Positions 27,246-35,025 of a stretch of DNA of 64,000 bases are shown here, one piece after another. The stretch spans positions 1 through 64,000 of the forward strand of contig NZ_JAMHFY010000015.1 in the NCBI RefSeq assembly GCF_023897015.1, written 5' to 3'. The position numbers and the translations under genes are program-made. Under the pieces are notes generated by a model that was not told the origin of the DNA, searched no databases, and saw only the letters and a program-made list of their open reading frames with translations. Each line of letters begins with the position of its first letter. The stretch's first letter is position 1. The DNA comes from Desulfosporosinus nitroreducens. Its GTDB lineage: Bacteria > Bacillota > Desulfitobacteriia > Desulfitobacteriales > Desulfitobacteriaceae.

Positions 27246-27295
27246 GAAGGCTTCCAAGCGACCCCTCACTTTAATGACTTGGAAGCCTTCTTTCT
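27246..27295 (+). terminator. Terminator after the DUF350 gene
   Basis: A perfect 13-bp stem GAAGGCTTCCAAG (27246-27258) / CTTGGAAGCCTTC (27278-27290), then TTTCT. The rest of 27138-27441 contains a possible -10 box TATAAT at 27352-27357 but no good -35 box and no gene. Confidence 0.85.
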
Positions 27296-27441
27296 ATAAC
27301 AATTTAATTTGCCGCAGTTGAAATGTATGTCTAAGAGGGAAGGGAATAGTTTATAATTTGTTTATATACTGTTTAGGGAAAATCAAGACCACTAGGTTAG
27401 AATATATATAGGGTCTTAAAAATATATAGGGAGTTGACAAG

Positions 27442-28707
27442 ATGAAATTCAAAAAGAAATCAGTGATGCTTGTAAGTTTCACGGTTGGAACACTGTTGTT
27501 AGCAACAACAGCTCTAGCCGACATTGCAAGTAAAAGCGGGTATGATGAACTTAAGGGTGCGATTAAGCTAACAACTGAACAAGCCAGTGAAAAGTTCGAC
27601 AGTTTCACCCTGGATTATTCAATGGCTTTGAAGGATAATGGAAAGACGTTAGAGTCTAGTAACGAAACTCTAAAGGTCGATAGAACAAAGGATGCTTCTG
27701 AAAACATATCTTCAGGTTTAAGCTTAAACGGGGATAAAAGATCTTCTCAGAGTTATTCAGACAAGACGACCATGATTCGGGTAAGTGAGAATGACCCGAC
27801 TTACTATGTGACTGAATTTACCAAGGAAAGAAAAGACGATCCTTTTACTAATCCTTTCAAGGAAGATGAAGCCGCTGATGTTGAAAAAATAGTCGATGCG
27901 ATAGTAGGAAGTCTTAAAGATCATGTCGTAGTTACTGAAAATACGGATGGAAGCAAAGCAATCACAGGATCTCTAACAGAGGTGCAAATCCCGTCTTTAG
28001 TCAATGCTGTTGCTTCGTTTCAGTTGAAACAAGAGTTTAATAATCAAAATAGCAATCAAAATAACAGCAAGATGCCTCGTCTGACCAAGGATGTCTTTGT
28101 CAAAGAGGTAAAAGGTTCAGCAAAAGTAAACGCAGATGGCGTGATGGAAAGTATCCTGGGAACTGCAGTATTGTCGGGTAAAGATGAGCAAGGGACTGTC
28201 CATGATATATCGCTTGAAGCTCTAGTTAAAGTGACGGGCATTAACACCACAACGGTCACTAAGCCTGATCTTACGGGGAAGAAAGTTGTTAAGGACATTG
28301 CCAGATATGGAGATGCTGAAATGTCTAATCCAGAGAAGTTCGTAGGCAAATTCAAAAACGACATCATAATTGAGAAAGATAGCAAGTTTGTCAAAGTCGG
28401 TGAGCGGTTTGTAGATATTACTCAAATCGACGGAAAGAGTGTTGAGGGCCGATATTACTCAGAGTTTAAGCCCGGATTTGAAGAATACGCAACAAGTTTG
28501 AGCAGTTTCAAATTTGAAGCCAAATTTGAACAAGAGCAAAAAACGAGTGCGAATTTTGAAGGCACAAACGATTCTGGAGATAAAGTACGAGGTCATATCT
28601 ATCTGAGTGAGTATGAAGGCCAAGTAAACTTTAATATTGATAATTTCAATGGATCTTTCGGAAGAGGTTTGATGTTTAATTCATCCTTTAGTCCAGTTTT
28701 AGATTAA
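27442..28707 (+). CDS. Secreted protein of unknown function
   Basis: 421 residues with a classical signal peptide (KKKSVMLVSFTVGTLLLATTALA, cleavage after ALA). The mature protein is charged, Lys- and Asp/Glu-rich and has alternating beta-like segments (GSKAITGSLTEVQIPSLV, KEVKGSAKVNADGVMESI). It has no cysteines or membrane anchor that I can see. I do not recognise a family with certainty. It directly precedes an ABC-2 transporter and a two-component system, so it may be a sensor ligand, an export substrate or an envelope-stress protein controlled by them. Confidence 0.75.
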   Translation: MKFKKKSVMLVSFTVGTLLLATTALADIASKSGYDELKGAIKLTTEQASEKFDSFTLDYSMALKDNGKTLESSNETLKVDRTKDASENISSGLSLNGDKRSSQSYSDKTTMIRVSENDPTYYVTEFTKERKDDPFTNPFKEDEAADVEKIVDAIVGSLKDHVVVTENTDGSKAITGSLTEVQIPSLVNAVASFQLKQEFNNQNSNQNNSKMPRLTKDVFVKEVKGSAKVNADGVMESILGTAVLSGKDEQGTVHDISLEALVKVTGINTTTVTKPDLTGKKVVKDIARYGDAEMSNPEKFVGKFKNDIIIEKDSKFVKVGERFVDITQIDGKSVEGRYYSEFKPGFEEYATSLSSFKFEAKFEQEQKTSANFEGTNDSGDKVRGHIYLSEYEGQVNFNIDNFNGSFGRGLMFNSSFSPVLD

Positions 28708-28734
28708 GAGCGTAAGTCACAATGAAAAGGTGAT

Positions 28735-28760
28735 GACTGCCGGGATATATCCCGGCAGTC
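28735..28760 (+). other. Hairpin between the secreted protein and ABC genes
   Basis: A perfect 10-bp GC-rich stem GACTGCCGGG / CCCGGCAGTC with loop ATATAT, about 30 bases before the ABC transporter start. There is no T run, so it is more likely an mRNA stability or read-through element than a full terminator. Confidence 0.6.
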
Positions 28761-28789
28761 GCATTAGTTTCTCACGATGGAGGTTGAGC

Positions 28790-29530
28790 ATGGAGAAAGT
28801 TATTGAGATCATGAACCTGACCAAATCTTATGGAAATGGTCGCGGAATTTACGATCTGAATTTGGACATCTATAAAGGGGATATCTTTGGTTTTCTTGGA
28901 CCGAACGGGGCAGGAAAAACGACGGCCATGAAGATTATGACAGGGCTTATCCGACCTGAACAGGGTGATGTTAGAATTTTAGGACACAGTGTAACGGAAG
29001 AGTATGAGAAGGCCATGGCAAAGGTAGGATGTCTGATTGAAATTGCAGAGTCTTATCATTATCTGAGTGCCTTTGATAATCTAAGACAACTAGCACGCTA
29101 TTATCCTGGTGTTGATCATAAACGAATTGATGAGGTTCTTGAACTGACGGGAATGCTTAAATTTAAGCATGAAAAGTCGAAAAAGTTTTCTCTTGGCATG
29201 AAACAGCGCTTGGGACTTGCAGCAGCCGTATTGTCGAGACCTCAGGTTGTCATTCTTGATGAACCCTTAAATGGGCTTGATGTCGAGGGTATGATTGATA
29301 TTCGCAAGATGATCCAGCATTTAGCGGAAAAGGAACAGACTACATTTTTCATTTCCAGTCATTTGATCCATGATGTAGAGTTAACCTGTAATCGCATCGG
29401 GGTAATCTACAATGGAAAAATATTAAATGTCGAAAACACTCAAACGATTTTGAAAAACTATGCGACACTTGAGAATTACTTTGTAAGTGAGGTAGAGAGA
29501 AATGGCCGTGTTTCAAGCAGCGCTTCTTAA
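28790..29530 (+). CDS. ABC transporter ATP-binding protein
   Basis: 246 residues of an ABC ATPase of the BcrA/CcmA type. Walker A is GPNGAGKTT, the signature is FSLGMKQRLGLA, Walker B is VVILDEPLNGLD, and the H-loop is in FFISSHLI. It powers the ABC-2 permease encoded next, which overlaps its end by 29 bases. The ATG at 28790 is preceded by GGAGG. Families of this layout export peptides, antibiotics or lipids, or give bacitracin-type resistance; the substrate is unknown. Confidence 0.92.
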   Translation: MEKVIEIMNLTKSYGNGRGIYDLNLDIYKGDIFGFLGPNGAGKTTAMKIMTGLIRPEQGDVRILGHSVTEEYEKAMAKVGCLIEIAESYHYLSAFDNLRQLARYYPGVDHKRIDEVLELTGMLKFKHEKSKKFSLGMKQRLGLAAAVLSRPQVVILDEPLNGLDVEGMIDIRKMIQHLAEKEQTTFFISSHLIHDVELTCNRIGVIYNGKILNVENTQTILKNYATLENYFVSEVERNGRVSSSAS

Positions 29531-30254
29531 TGAACTGGAGAAGCTCTATAAAAAGAAAAAAGTCTTAGTTGCCATTTTGCTGTCTCTTGCAGTAATTGTT
29601 ATTGGGCAATTGGTGATTGTAGGAGTAAGAAGCGGATTTGGACTTAGAGGAACGGGCAGTGTAGAATTCCCAATGCTTGTTCTATCGGTTGTGGTCAATA
29701 CCATTCTGCCACTTTTTACAGCCTTAGTTGCAATTGACAGTTTCTCAGGTGAGTTTACTCAAAACAGTATGCGCATCACTCTGACTCGACCTGTCAGTCG
29801 ATTTAAGATCTACACAGCAAAAATCACATCTATTGTCTTATTTATCTTGGGAGCTCTTCTTCTGCTCCTTGTTTTTTCTCTGCTGGCTGGATTTATCTTT
29901 AATACAAATTCGGCGACACTTGATTCATTGGGCAGAACTGTGTTTTCCTACTTCGTGAGCTTGCTTCCGTTGACTGTTTTGGCCTTAGCTATTGCCCTGT
30001 TGGCAAATATCTTCAAGAGCGGAATAGCTGTCTTTTTTGTATCCATTTTAACATTCCTTGCCTTAAAAGTGCTTGGTGTACTTTTTTCTCAGTATTCAAG
30101 TTTGTTCTTGACGACTCAACTTGACTGGTATAATCTATTTCTGGTAAATTCTTTTCCAATCTTAAAGATTTTGCGTCAGTTTTTAATCATGCTCGGGTCT
30201 GGGATCATGTTGTTTACGGCAGGGTTCTATATCTTTGATAAAAAGGAATTTTAA
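29502..30254 (+). CDS. ABC-2 type permease
   Basis: 250 residues with about six hydrophobic segments and the ABC-2 layout: a short cytoplasmic N-terminus, a first helix at about 20-40, and the stretch DSFSGEFTQNSMRITLTRPVSRFKIY split between loop and coupling helix. Partner of the preceding ATPase. The ATG lies inside the end of the ATPase gene in another frame, indicating translational coupling. Confidence 0.87.
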   Translation: MAVFQAALLNELEKLYKKKKVLVAILLSLAVIVIGQLVIVGVRSGFGLRGTGSVEFPMLVLSVVVNTILPLFTALVAIDSFSGEFTQNSMRITLTRPVSRFKIYTAKITSIVLFILGALLLLLVFSLLAGFIFNTNSATLDSLGRTVFSYFVSLLPLTVLALAIALLANIFKSGIAVFFVSILTFLALKVLGVLFSQYSSLFLTTQLDWYNLFLVNSFPILKILRQFLIMLGSGIMLFTAGFYIFDKKEF

Positions 30255-30263
30255 GGTGACGGT

Positions 30264-31688
30264 ATGAAACTCAAAACACGTCTAATTTTAGCCAATGCTT
30301 CGACAGTAATCATTCCTATGATCATTACTGTTCTAGTTGCATTGGTTGCTTTTTTTGTCTTCGACAAGTTATTCGGAAGCGGGATTTCTTATGAACATCA
30401 ACAAAAACAGTCAATGATCAAGGTTAAGCTTATCAATGAAACTAGCACCTGGAAACGGACACCCGAGGTTTTGGAAGAAGAGAGTTATATGAAATATCTC
30501 CTTGAACAGCTTGCTGAGATTCATGGGGAGCTTGTGTTGATCAAGGATGACGAAGTGGAATTTTCCTCCAAGAAGTTTTCTAAAATTGAAGTGGCCAAAA
30601 GTTTAGCGGCAGGGAATATTAAGGGAAGGAACGAGCCTGTTGTTATCAATGATGTTTCATATACTGTCTTTGTTACAGATCTTATGTATAAAGAAGGCTC
30701 TAAAGGGAGTTTGCTGTTACTCGTGCCTGTAGATCGGTGGGAGACAAGTTTTACGGGTTTAATCGCACTAGTTTCTATTACGTTCTTAATTACCTTTGCG
30801 GTAACGAATATTATTGTCTCCTATCAATTTTCACGAAGTATTATTAATCCTCTATATACCTTGCAAAGTGCTGCTGCAGAAATAGCTAAAGGGAATCTCG
30901 ACTACTCGATTGTTGAGGAAGGGGATCGGGAAATTCAAGAGTTGTGTCGTGATTTGGAACTTATGCGCATTAAGCTAAAAGAGTCAGTACACACTCAATT
31001 GAAGTATGAGGATAATCGAAAGTTGCTCATTTCTAGTATCTCTCATGATTTAAAGACCCCTGTAACCTCCATCAAAGGCTATGTAGAAGGTATTTTGGAT
31101 GGGATAGCCAGTAATCCGGATAAAGTGGAACGCTATTTAAAGACTATAGCCTTAAAGGCTCACCAAATTGATCAAATGATTGACGATCTTTTACTTTATG
31201 CCAAACTGGATTTAAACCAGATTCCTTTTGATTTTGAGAGAGTAGACATCGCAGAGTATTTCCAGCAGTGTATACTAGAAAATGAACCGGAGTTAGAAAG
31301 TAATAATATCGTGATTTCCTTTCACAATGAGCTGAATCATAAGCGAAATGTCCTGTTAGATCGAGAAAGAATGAAACGAGTCATTATGAACATTCTGGAT
31401 AATTCTCGTAAGTACATGAGCAATGATCAAGGTGATATTAACATCATTCTCAGAGAAACTGTTGCCAGTATCATCGTTGAGCTTCGTGATAATGGTTCCG
31501 GGATCAATGAAGGAGATTTACCTCATATTTTTGATAGATTCTATCGGGCGGATGCAGCTCGAACCAAAGGCAGCGGGTTAGGACTGGCCATTGCAAAGCA
31601 GATCATTGAAGGGCATAATGGAAGGGTATGGGCTGTCAGCCATGGAAAAGAAGGGACCAGTATCATGATCTCGCTCAGTAAGTCATGA
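30264..31688 (+). CDS. Sensor histidine kinase with HAMP domain
   Basis: 474 residues. Membrane helices at about 15-38 and 165-190 flank an extracellular region of about 125 residues. A HAMP domain follows (YQFSRSIINPLYTLQSAAAEIAKGNLD). HisKA has the phospho-acceptor His in ISSISHDLKTPVTSIKGYVE, and HATPase_c shows NILDNSRKYM, LRDNGSGI and GSGLGLAIAKQI. It is the sensor partner of the response regulator 15 bases downstream. Co-localisation with the ABC transporter suggests it controls or senses the transporter substrate. Confidence 0.93.
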   Translation: MKLKTRLILANASTVIIPMIITVLVALVAFFVFDKLFGSGISYEHQQKQSMIKVKLINETSTWKRTPEVLEEESYMKYLLEQLAEIHGELVLIKDDEVEFSSKKFSKIEVAKSLAAGNIKGRNEPVVINDVSYTVFVTDLMYKEGSKGSLLLLVPVDRWETSFTGLIALVSITFLITFAVTNIIVSYQFSRSIINPLYTLQSAAAEIAKGNLDYSIVEEGDREIQELCRDLELMRIKLKESVHTQLKYEDNRKLLISSISHDLKTPVTSIKGYVEGILDGIASNPDKVERYLKTIALKAHQIDQMIDDLLLYAKLDLNQIPFDFERVDIAEYFQQCILENEPELESNNIVISFHNELNHKRNVLLDRERMKRVIMNILDNSRKYMSNDQGDINIILRETVASIIVELRDNGSGINEGDLPHIFDRFYRADAARTKGSGLGLAIAKQIIEGHNGRVWAVSHGKEGTSIMISLSKS

Positions 31689-31703
31689 TGATGGGGGAAA
31701 GCA

Positions 31704-32456
31704 ATGAACAAGAAGATATTAATCATTGAAGATGACTCAAGTATTGCAGAGTTACAAAAGGACTATCTGGAAGTTGCCGGTTTTGAAGTTAGCGTCCATG
31801 ACAATGGAATTGAAGGATTAAGAGCGTTCCAAGAGAATGAGGTTGATCTGCTCATTCTGGATATTATGCTGCCGGGAATGGATGGTTTAGAGATTTTACG
31901 AAGTTTGAAAGAAGATAAAGATGTACCTGTTATTTTAGTATCCGCTAAAAAAGAAGAAATTGACAAGATCAAAGGGCTAAGTTTAGGGGCTGATGATTAC
32001 ATAACGAAACCCTTTAGTCCAGGCGAACTGGTGGCGAGAGTAAAAGCCCATTTGGAAAATTATGAGAGGCTCAAACTTCGGTTTAGCGAAGGGGTTAAGA
32101 AGTCAAACATTTTGACGATTCGCGGACTTAAAATCGATAAGGATTCACGCAGAGTTTTTGCTCTCGGCAAGGAAGTTAATCTGGCCCAGAAAGAATATGC
32201 CTTACTCTTGTATTTAGCTCAAAATCCAAACAGGGTTTTTGGGCGTGAGGAGTTATTTGAACGTGTTTGGGGTTTGGATGCTTTAGGTGACTCTGCCACA
32301 GTCACAGTTCATATCGCTCGAATACGCGAAAAAATTGAGAGTGACTTATCTAATCCTCAATATGTAGAAACGTACTGCACGAAAGGAACATCAAAAGAGC
32401 CAAATTATCAATACATTGAAACGGTTTGGGGCGCGGGGTATCGGTTTAGGATATAA
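31704..32456 (+). CDS. OmpR-family response regulator
   Basis: 250 residues. The receiver domain has IIEDDSS, phospho-acceptor Asp in DLLILDIMLPGMDGL, and Lys in YITKPF. The C-terminal winged helix (KEVNLAQKEYALLLYLAQNP, VTVHIARIREKIE, TVWGAGYRF) is of the OmpR/PhoB type. A 10-20 residue insertion before the last strand (TYCTKGTSKEPNYQY) is slightly unusual. The likely target is the promoter of the secreted protein/ABC operon. Confidence 0.93.
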   Translation: MNKKILIIEDDSSIAELQKDYLEVAGFEVSVHDNGIEGLRAFQENEVDLLILDIMLPGMDGLEILRSLKEDKDVPVILVSAKKEEIDKIKGLSLGADDYITKPFSPGELVARVKAHLENYERLKLRFSEGVKKSNILTIRGLKIDKDSRRVFALGKEVNLAQKEYALLLYLAQNPNRVFGREELFERVWGLDALGDSATVTVHIARIREKIESDLSNPQYVETYCTKGTSKEPNYQYIETVWGAGYRFRI

Positions 32457-32471
32457 ATTGCAATATTTAAG

Positions 32472-32511
32472 AAAAGCCTCTCCTTTCTGATGAAAGAATG
32501 GAGAGCTTTTT
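32472..32511 (+). terminator. Terminator after the two-component genes
   Basis: The arms AAAAGC-CTCTCCTTTC and GAAAG-AATGGAGAG-CTTTTT pair with a small bulge around loop TGAT; the T run is within the 3' end. Confidence 0.7.
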
Positions 32512-32537
32512 GAAGGTATTTCAAAGGAGGTTAAGAA

Positions 32538-33188
32538 ATGAACCAACTATTGACTGCTCGCAAAAAAGTGATCGAAAAGGGGATAGAAATACTTGCAACG
32601 AACCTAACGGTTGGGACTTGGGGGAATATTAGTTGTCGGATTTCTGGAGAGAATTACATAGCGATCACTCCTACCGGAATGAATTACGATGACTTAGTGC
32701 CTGAAGATATCGTGGTAATGGACTTAGAAGGAAATATAGTTAATGGTATTCGAAAGCCTTCTATTGAAGTTCCTTTGCATATATCGATTTATAAAGCACG
32801 TGAAGATGTCAAGGCCATTGTACATACTCACAGTGCTTATGCAACTGCAATGGCAGTCGCGCGAAAAGAAATTCCGGGAGCAATTGAAGACTTAGTCCAG
32901 ATAGCAGGCGGCAATGTGCGGGTCAATGAATACGCATTACCTGGTACAGAGCAACTAGGCATCAATACCGTTAAAGCACTAGAAGGCCGAAATGCTGTGT
33001 TGTTAGCTAATCATGGTATGTTGGGGGTCGGGCGCGATTTGGATGAAGCATTTAAAATATGTCAAGTTGTTGAAAAATCAGCACAAATCGTTCTTCTTGC
33101 GCAAATGATGGGTGGAGCAATTGAGTTATCCCAAGGGGATATTGACGGAATGCGAAATTTCTATCTTCAAGGTTATGGTCAAAAGTGA
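32538..33188 (+). CDS. Class II aldolase/adducin-family protein
   Basis: 216-residue zinc-dependent aldolase of the FucA/AraD/MtnB group. The substrate loop is TWGNISCRI and TPTGMNYDDL; zinc-binding histidines are in VHTHSAYA and later in LLANHGMLGVG. Length is typical of L-fuculose-phosphate-like aldolases. It is 259 bases upstream of an S-adenosylhomocysteinase-like gene. A role in the salvage of 5-deoxypentose phosphates or methylthioribulose phosphate from SAM by-products fits that context, but ordinary sugar-phosphate aldolase activity cannot be excluded. Confidence 0.88.
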   Translation: MNQLLTARKKVIEKGIEILATNLTVGTWGNISCRISGENYIAITPTGMNYDDLVPEDIVVMDLEGNIVNGIRKPSIEVPLHISIYKAREDVKAIVHTHSAYATAMAVARKEIPGAIEDLVQIAGGNVRVNEYALPGTEQLGINTVKALEGRNAVLLANHGMLGVGRDLDEAFKICQVVEKSAQIVLLAQMMGGAIELSQGDIDGMRNFYLQGYGQK

Positions 33189-33447
33189 CAGACGAGTCAT
33201 TGATCAATTCAAAGGAGACTCCCACCTTGTTTATTTCTAATAAGCCGTATACAATAGGGTGATCTAAGAATTGTTGAAGAAATTCATAATTTTAGAGTAT
33301 AATTAGTAAGGACAACACATAATTGATCTAATTGCATATAATAGATACTTACCAGACCGTATTTTATCTGAATTGAAATTGAGTTAATGTTGAAAATACT
33401 TTAATTCTAGTTCCTTAACGCGAATCAAGAAAGAAGGTAATCATAGA

Positions 33448-34707
33448 ATGGATTTAAATTATACTATTCGAGATTTATCATTAGCATCAGAAGGACAGCG
33501 GAAAATTGATTGGATCATTCCTCGAATGCAAGTGCTTAACAGTATACGTAAGGAATTTGAAAAACAATTGCCTTTTGCAGGAAAGAAAGTTGTAATTTGT
33601 TTGCACCTAGAAGCTAAGACTGCTTATCTCGCACAGGTGATTAAAGCTGGAGGGGCAGAGGTGACTGTGGTTGCCAGCAATCCTCTTTCTACTCAAGATG
33701 ATGTTGTGGCTGCTCTTGTTCAAAGTGGGATCGGGGCCCATGCTTGGTACAATGCGACAGAAGAAGAGTATAATTCTCATCTGCAGTTGGCGCTCGATAC
33801 CGAACCCGATTTTATCATCGATGATGGGGGAGACTTAGTTTCAACCATCCACACAACTCGTCCTGAACTCCTGCAAAAAGTTAAGGGCGGAGCCGAAGAG
33901 ACGACAACTGGTGTTTTACGTTTGCATTCTATGGCTCGAGATGGGGTTCTTAAGTTTCCGATGGTAGCCGTCAATGACGCTCAATGCAAGTATTTATTTG
34001 ACAACAGATATGGTACCGGACAATCCGTTTGGGATGGAATCATGCGCACGACTAATTTGGTAGTGGCTGGTAAAACAGCTGTTGTTGCTGGGTATGGCTG
34101 GTGTGGTAAAGGAGTTGCTCTGCGGGCTAAAGGATTAGGAGCGCGAGTAATCATTTGCGAGATTAATCCTATCAAAGCAAACGAGGCTTTGATGGATGGA
34201 TTCGAAGTAATGCCTATGGTTGAAGCAGCAAAGCACGGAGATTTCTTTATAACAGTTACCGGCAATATGAATGTAATCAATAAGGAGCACTTTGCTGTCA
34301 TGAAATCTGGAGCGATTATGTGTAATGCAGGACACTTCGATATTGAAGTTAATGTAGCCCAATTAAAAGAAATCTCTGTTTCCGAAAGAACTGCACGAAC
34401 TAATATTACAGAGTACACCCTTCCTAACGGTCAAAACTTATATGTTCTGGCCGAAGGCCGATTGGTTAACCTGGCTGCCGGCGATGGGCATCCTGCAGAA
34501 GTTATGGATATGACATTTGCTTTACAGGCTCTGTCTTTAGAATATATTGCAATGAATTATAAGAAGTTAGAGCCTAAGGTCTATCAAGTAAATACAGAAA
34601 TAGATGAAAAAGTAGCGATGTTAAAACTTCAATCACTAGGTTTATCGATTGATAAATTAACGGAAGAGCAGGAAGCTTATCTAGGGTCTTGGAGTTCAGA
34701 AGCGTGA
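33448..34707 (+). CDS. ahcY: S-adenosylhomocysteinase-family protein
   Basis: 419 residues. NAD-dependent hydrolase that splits S-adenosylhomocysteine to adenosine and homocysteine. Motifs: SNPLSTQDDVVAAL, NDAQCKYLFDNRYGTGQS (contains the catalytic Lys and Asp), the NAD loop VVAGYGWCGKGVALRAKG and CNAGHFDIEV. The C-terminus ends in SSEA and lacks the classical KPDHYRY tail of AhcY that closes the NAD site, so it may be a divergent homologue (for example acting on related nucleosides). In this window its product would handle the SAH formed by SAM-dependent methylation. AGAAAGAAGG precedes the ATG. Confidence 0.85.
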   Translation: MDLNYTIRDLSLASEGQRKIDWIIPRMQVLNSIRKEFEKQLPFAGKKVVICLHLEAKTAYLAQVIKAGGAEVTVVASNPLSTQDDVVAALVQSGIGAHAWYNATEEEYNSHLQLALDTEPDFIIDDGGDLVSTIHTTRPELLQKVKGGAEETTTGVLRLHSMARDGVLKFPMVAVNDAQCKYLFDNRYGTGQSVWDGIMRTTNLVVAGKTAVVAGYGWCGKGVALRAKGLGARVIICEINPIKANEALMDGFEVMPMVEAAKHGDFFITVTGNMNVINKEHFAVMKSGAIMCNAGHFDIEVNVAQLKEISVSERTARTNITEYTLPNGQNLYVLAEGRLVNLAAGDGHPAEVMDMTFALQALSLEYIAMNYKKLEPKVYQVNTEIDEKVAMLKLQSLGLSIDKLTEEQEAYLGSWSSEA

Positions 34708-34769
34708 TGTGAGGTATCTAGAATAATAATTTAATATTTTAAAAGTAGTGTTTGCCAAGTCTTATTTAG

Positions 34770-34818
34770 AGGTGCCTGACCGTAGAGATATGATCAGCAC
34801 CTTTTGTTTTTTTATTTC
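34770..34818 (+). terminator. Terminator after ahcY-like gene
   Basis: AGGTGCCTGA (34770-34779) pairs with TCAG-CACCT with one bulge, followed by TTTTGTTTTTTT. The remainder of 34708-35025 shows nothing else I can support. Confidence 0.72.
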
Positions 34819-35025
34819 TTATATGTTCCACTTTCGATGATAGGGCGGATCAATTGGGTCGGAGATAAAAGCTGCCCCATATATCCTATAAAATGTCTCT
34901 GTGTTAAGATATAATAGTTTGAGATTATAATATCTAAAACATGTTGCTCAGTATATGATTTAGACTTCATCATGTTATATCGTAACAAGTTTACAGACAG
35001 TTAATGTATAAAGAGAGGCTTAGGA

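Noticed and set aside
33981-34418. 145-codon antisense frame in the ahcY-like gene
   Set aside because: Overlaps conserved NAD-binding sequence on the other strand and has no features of its own.
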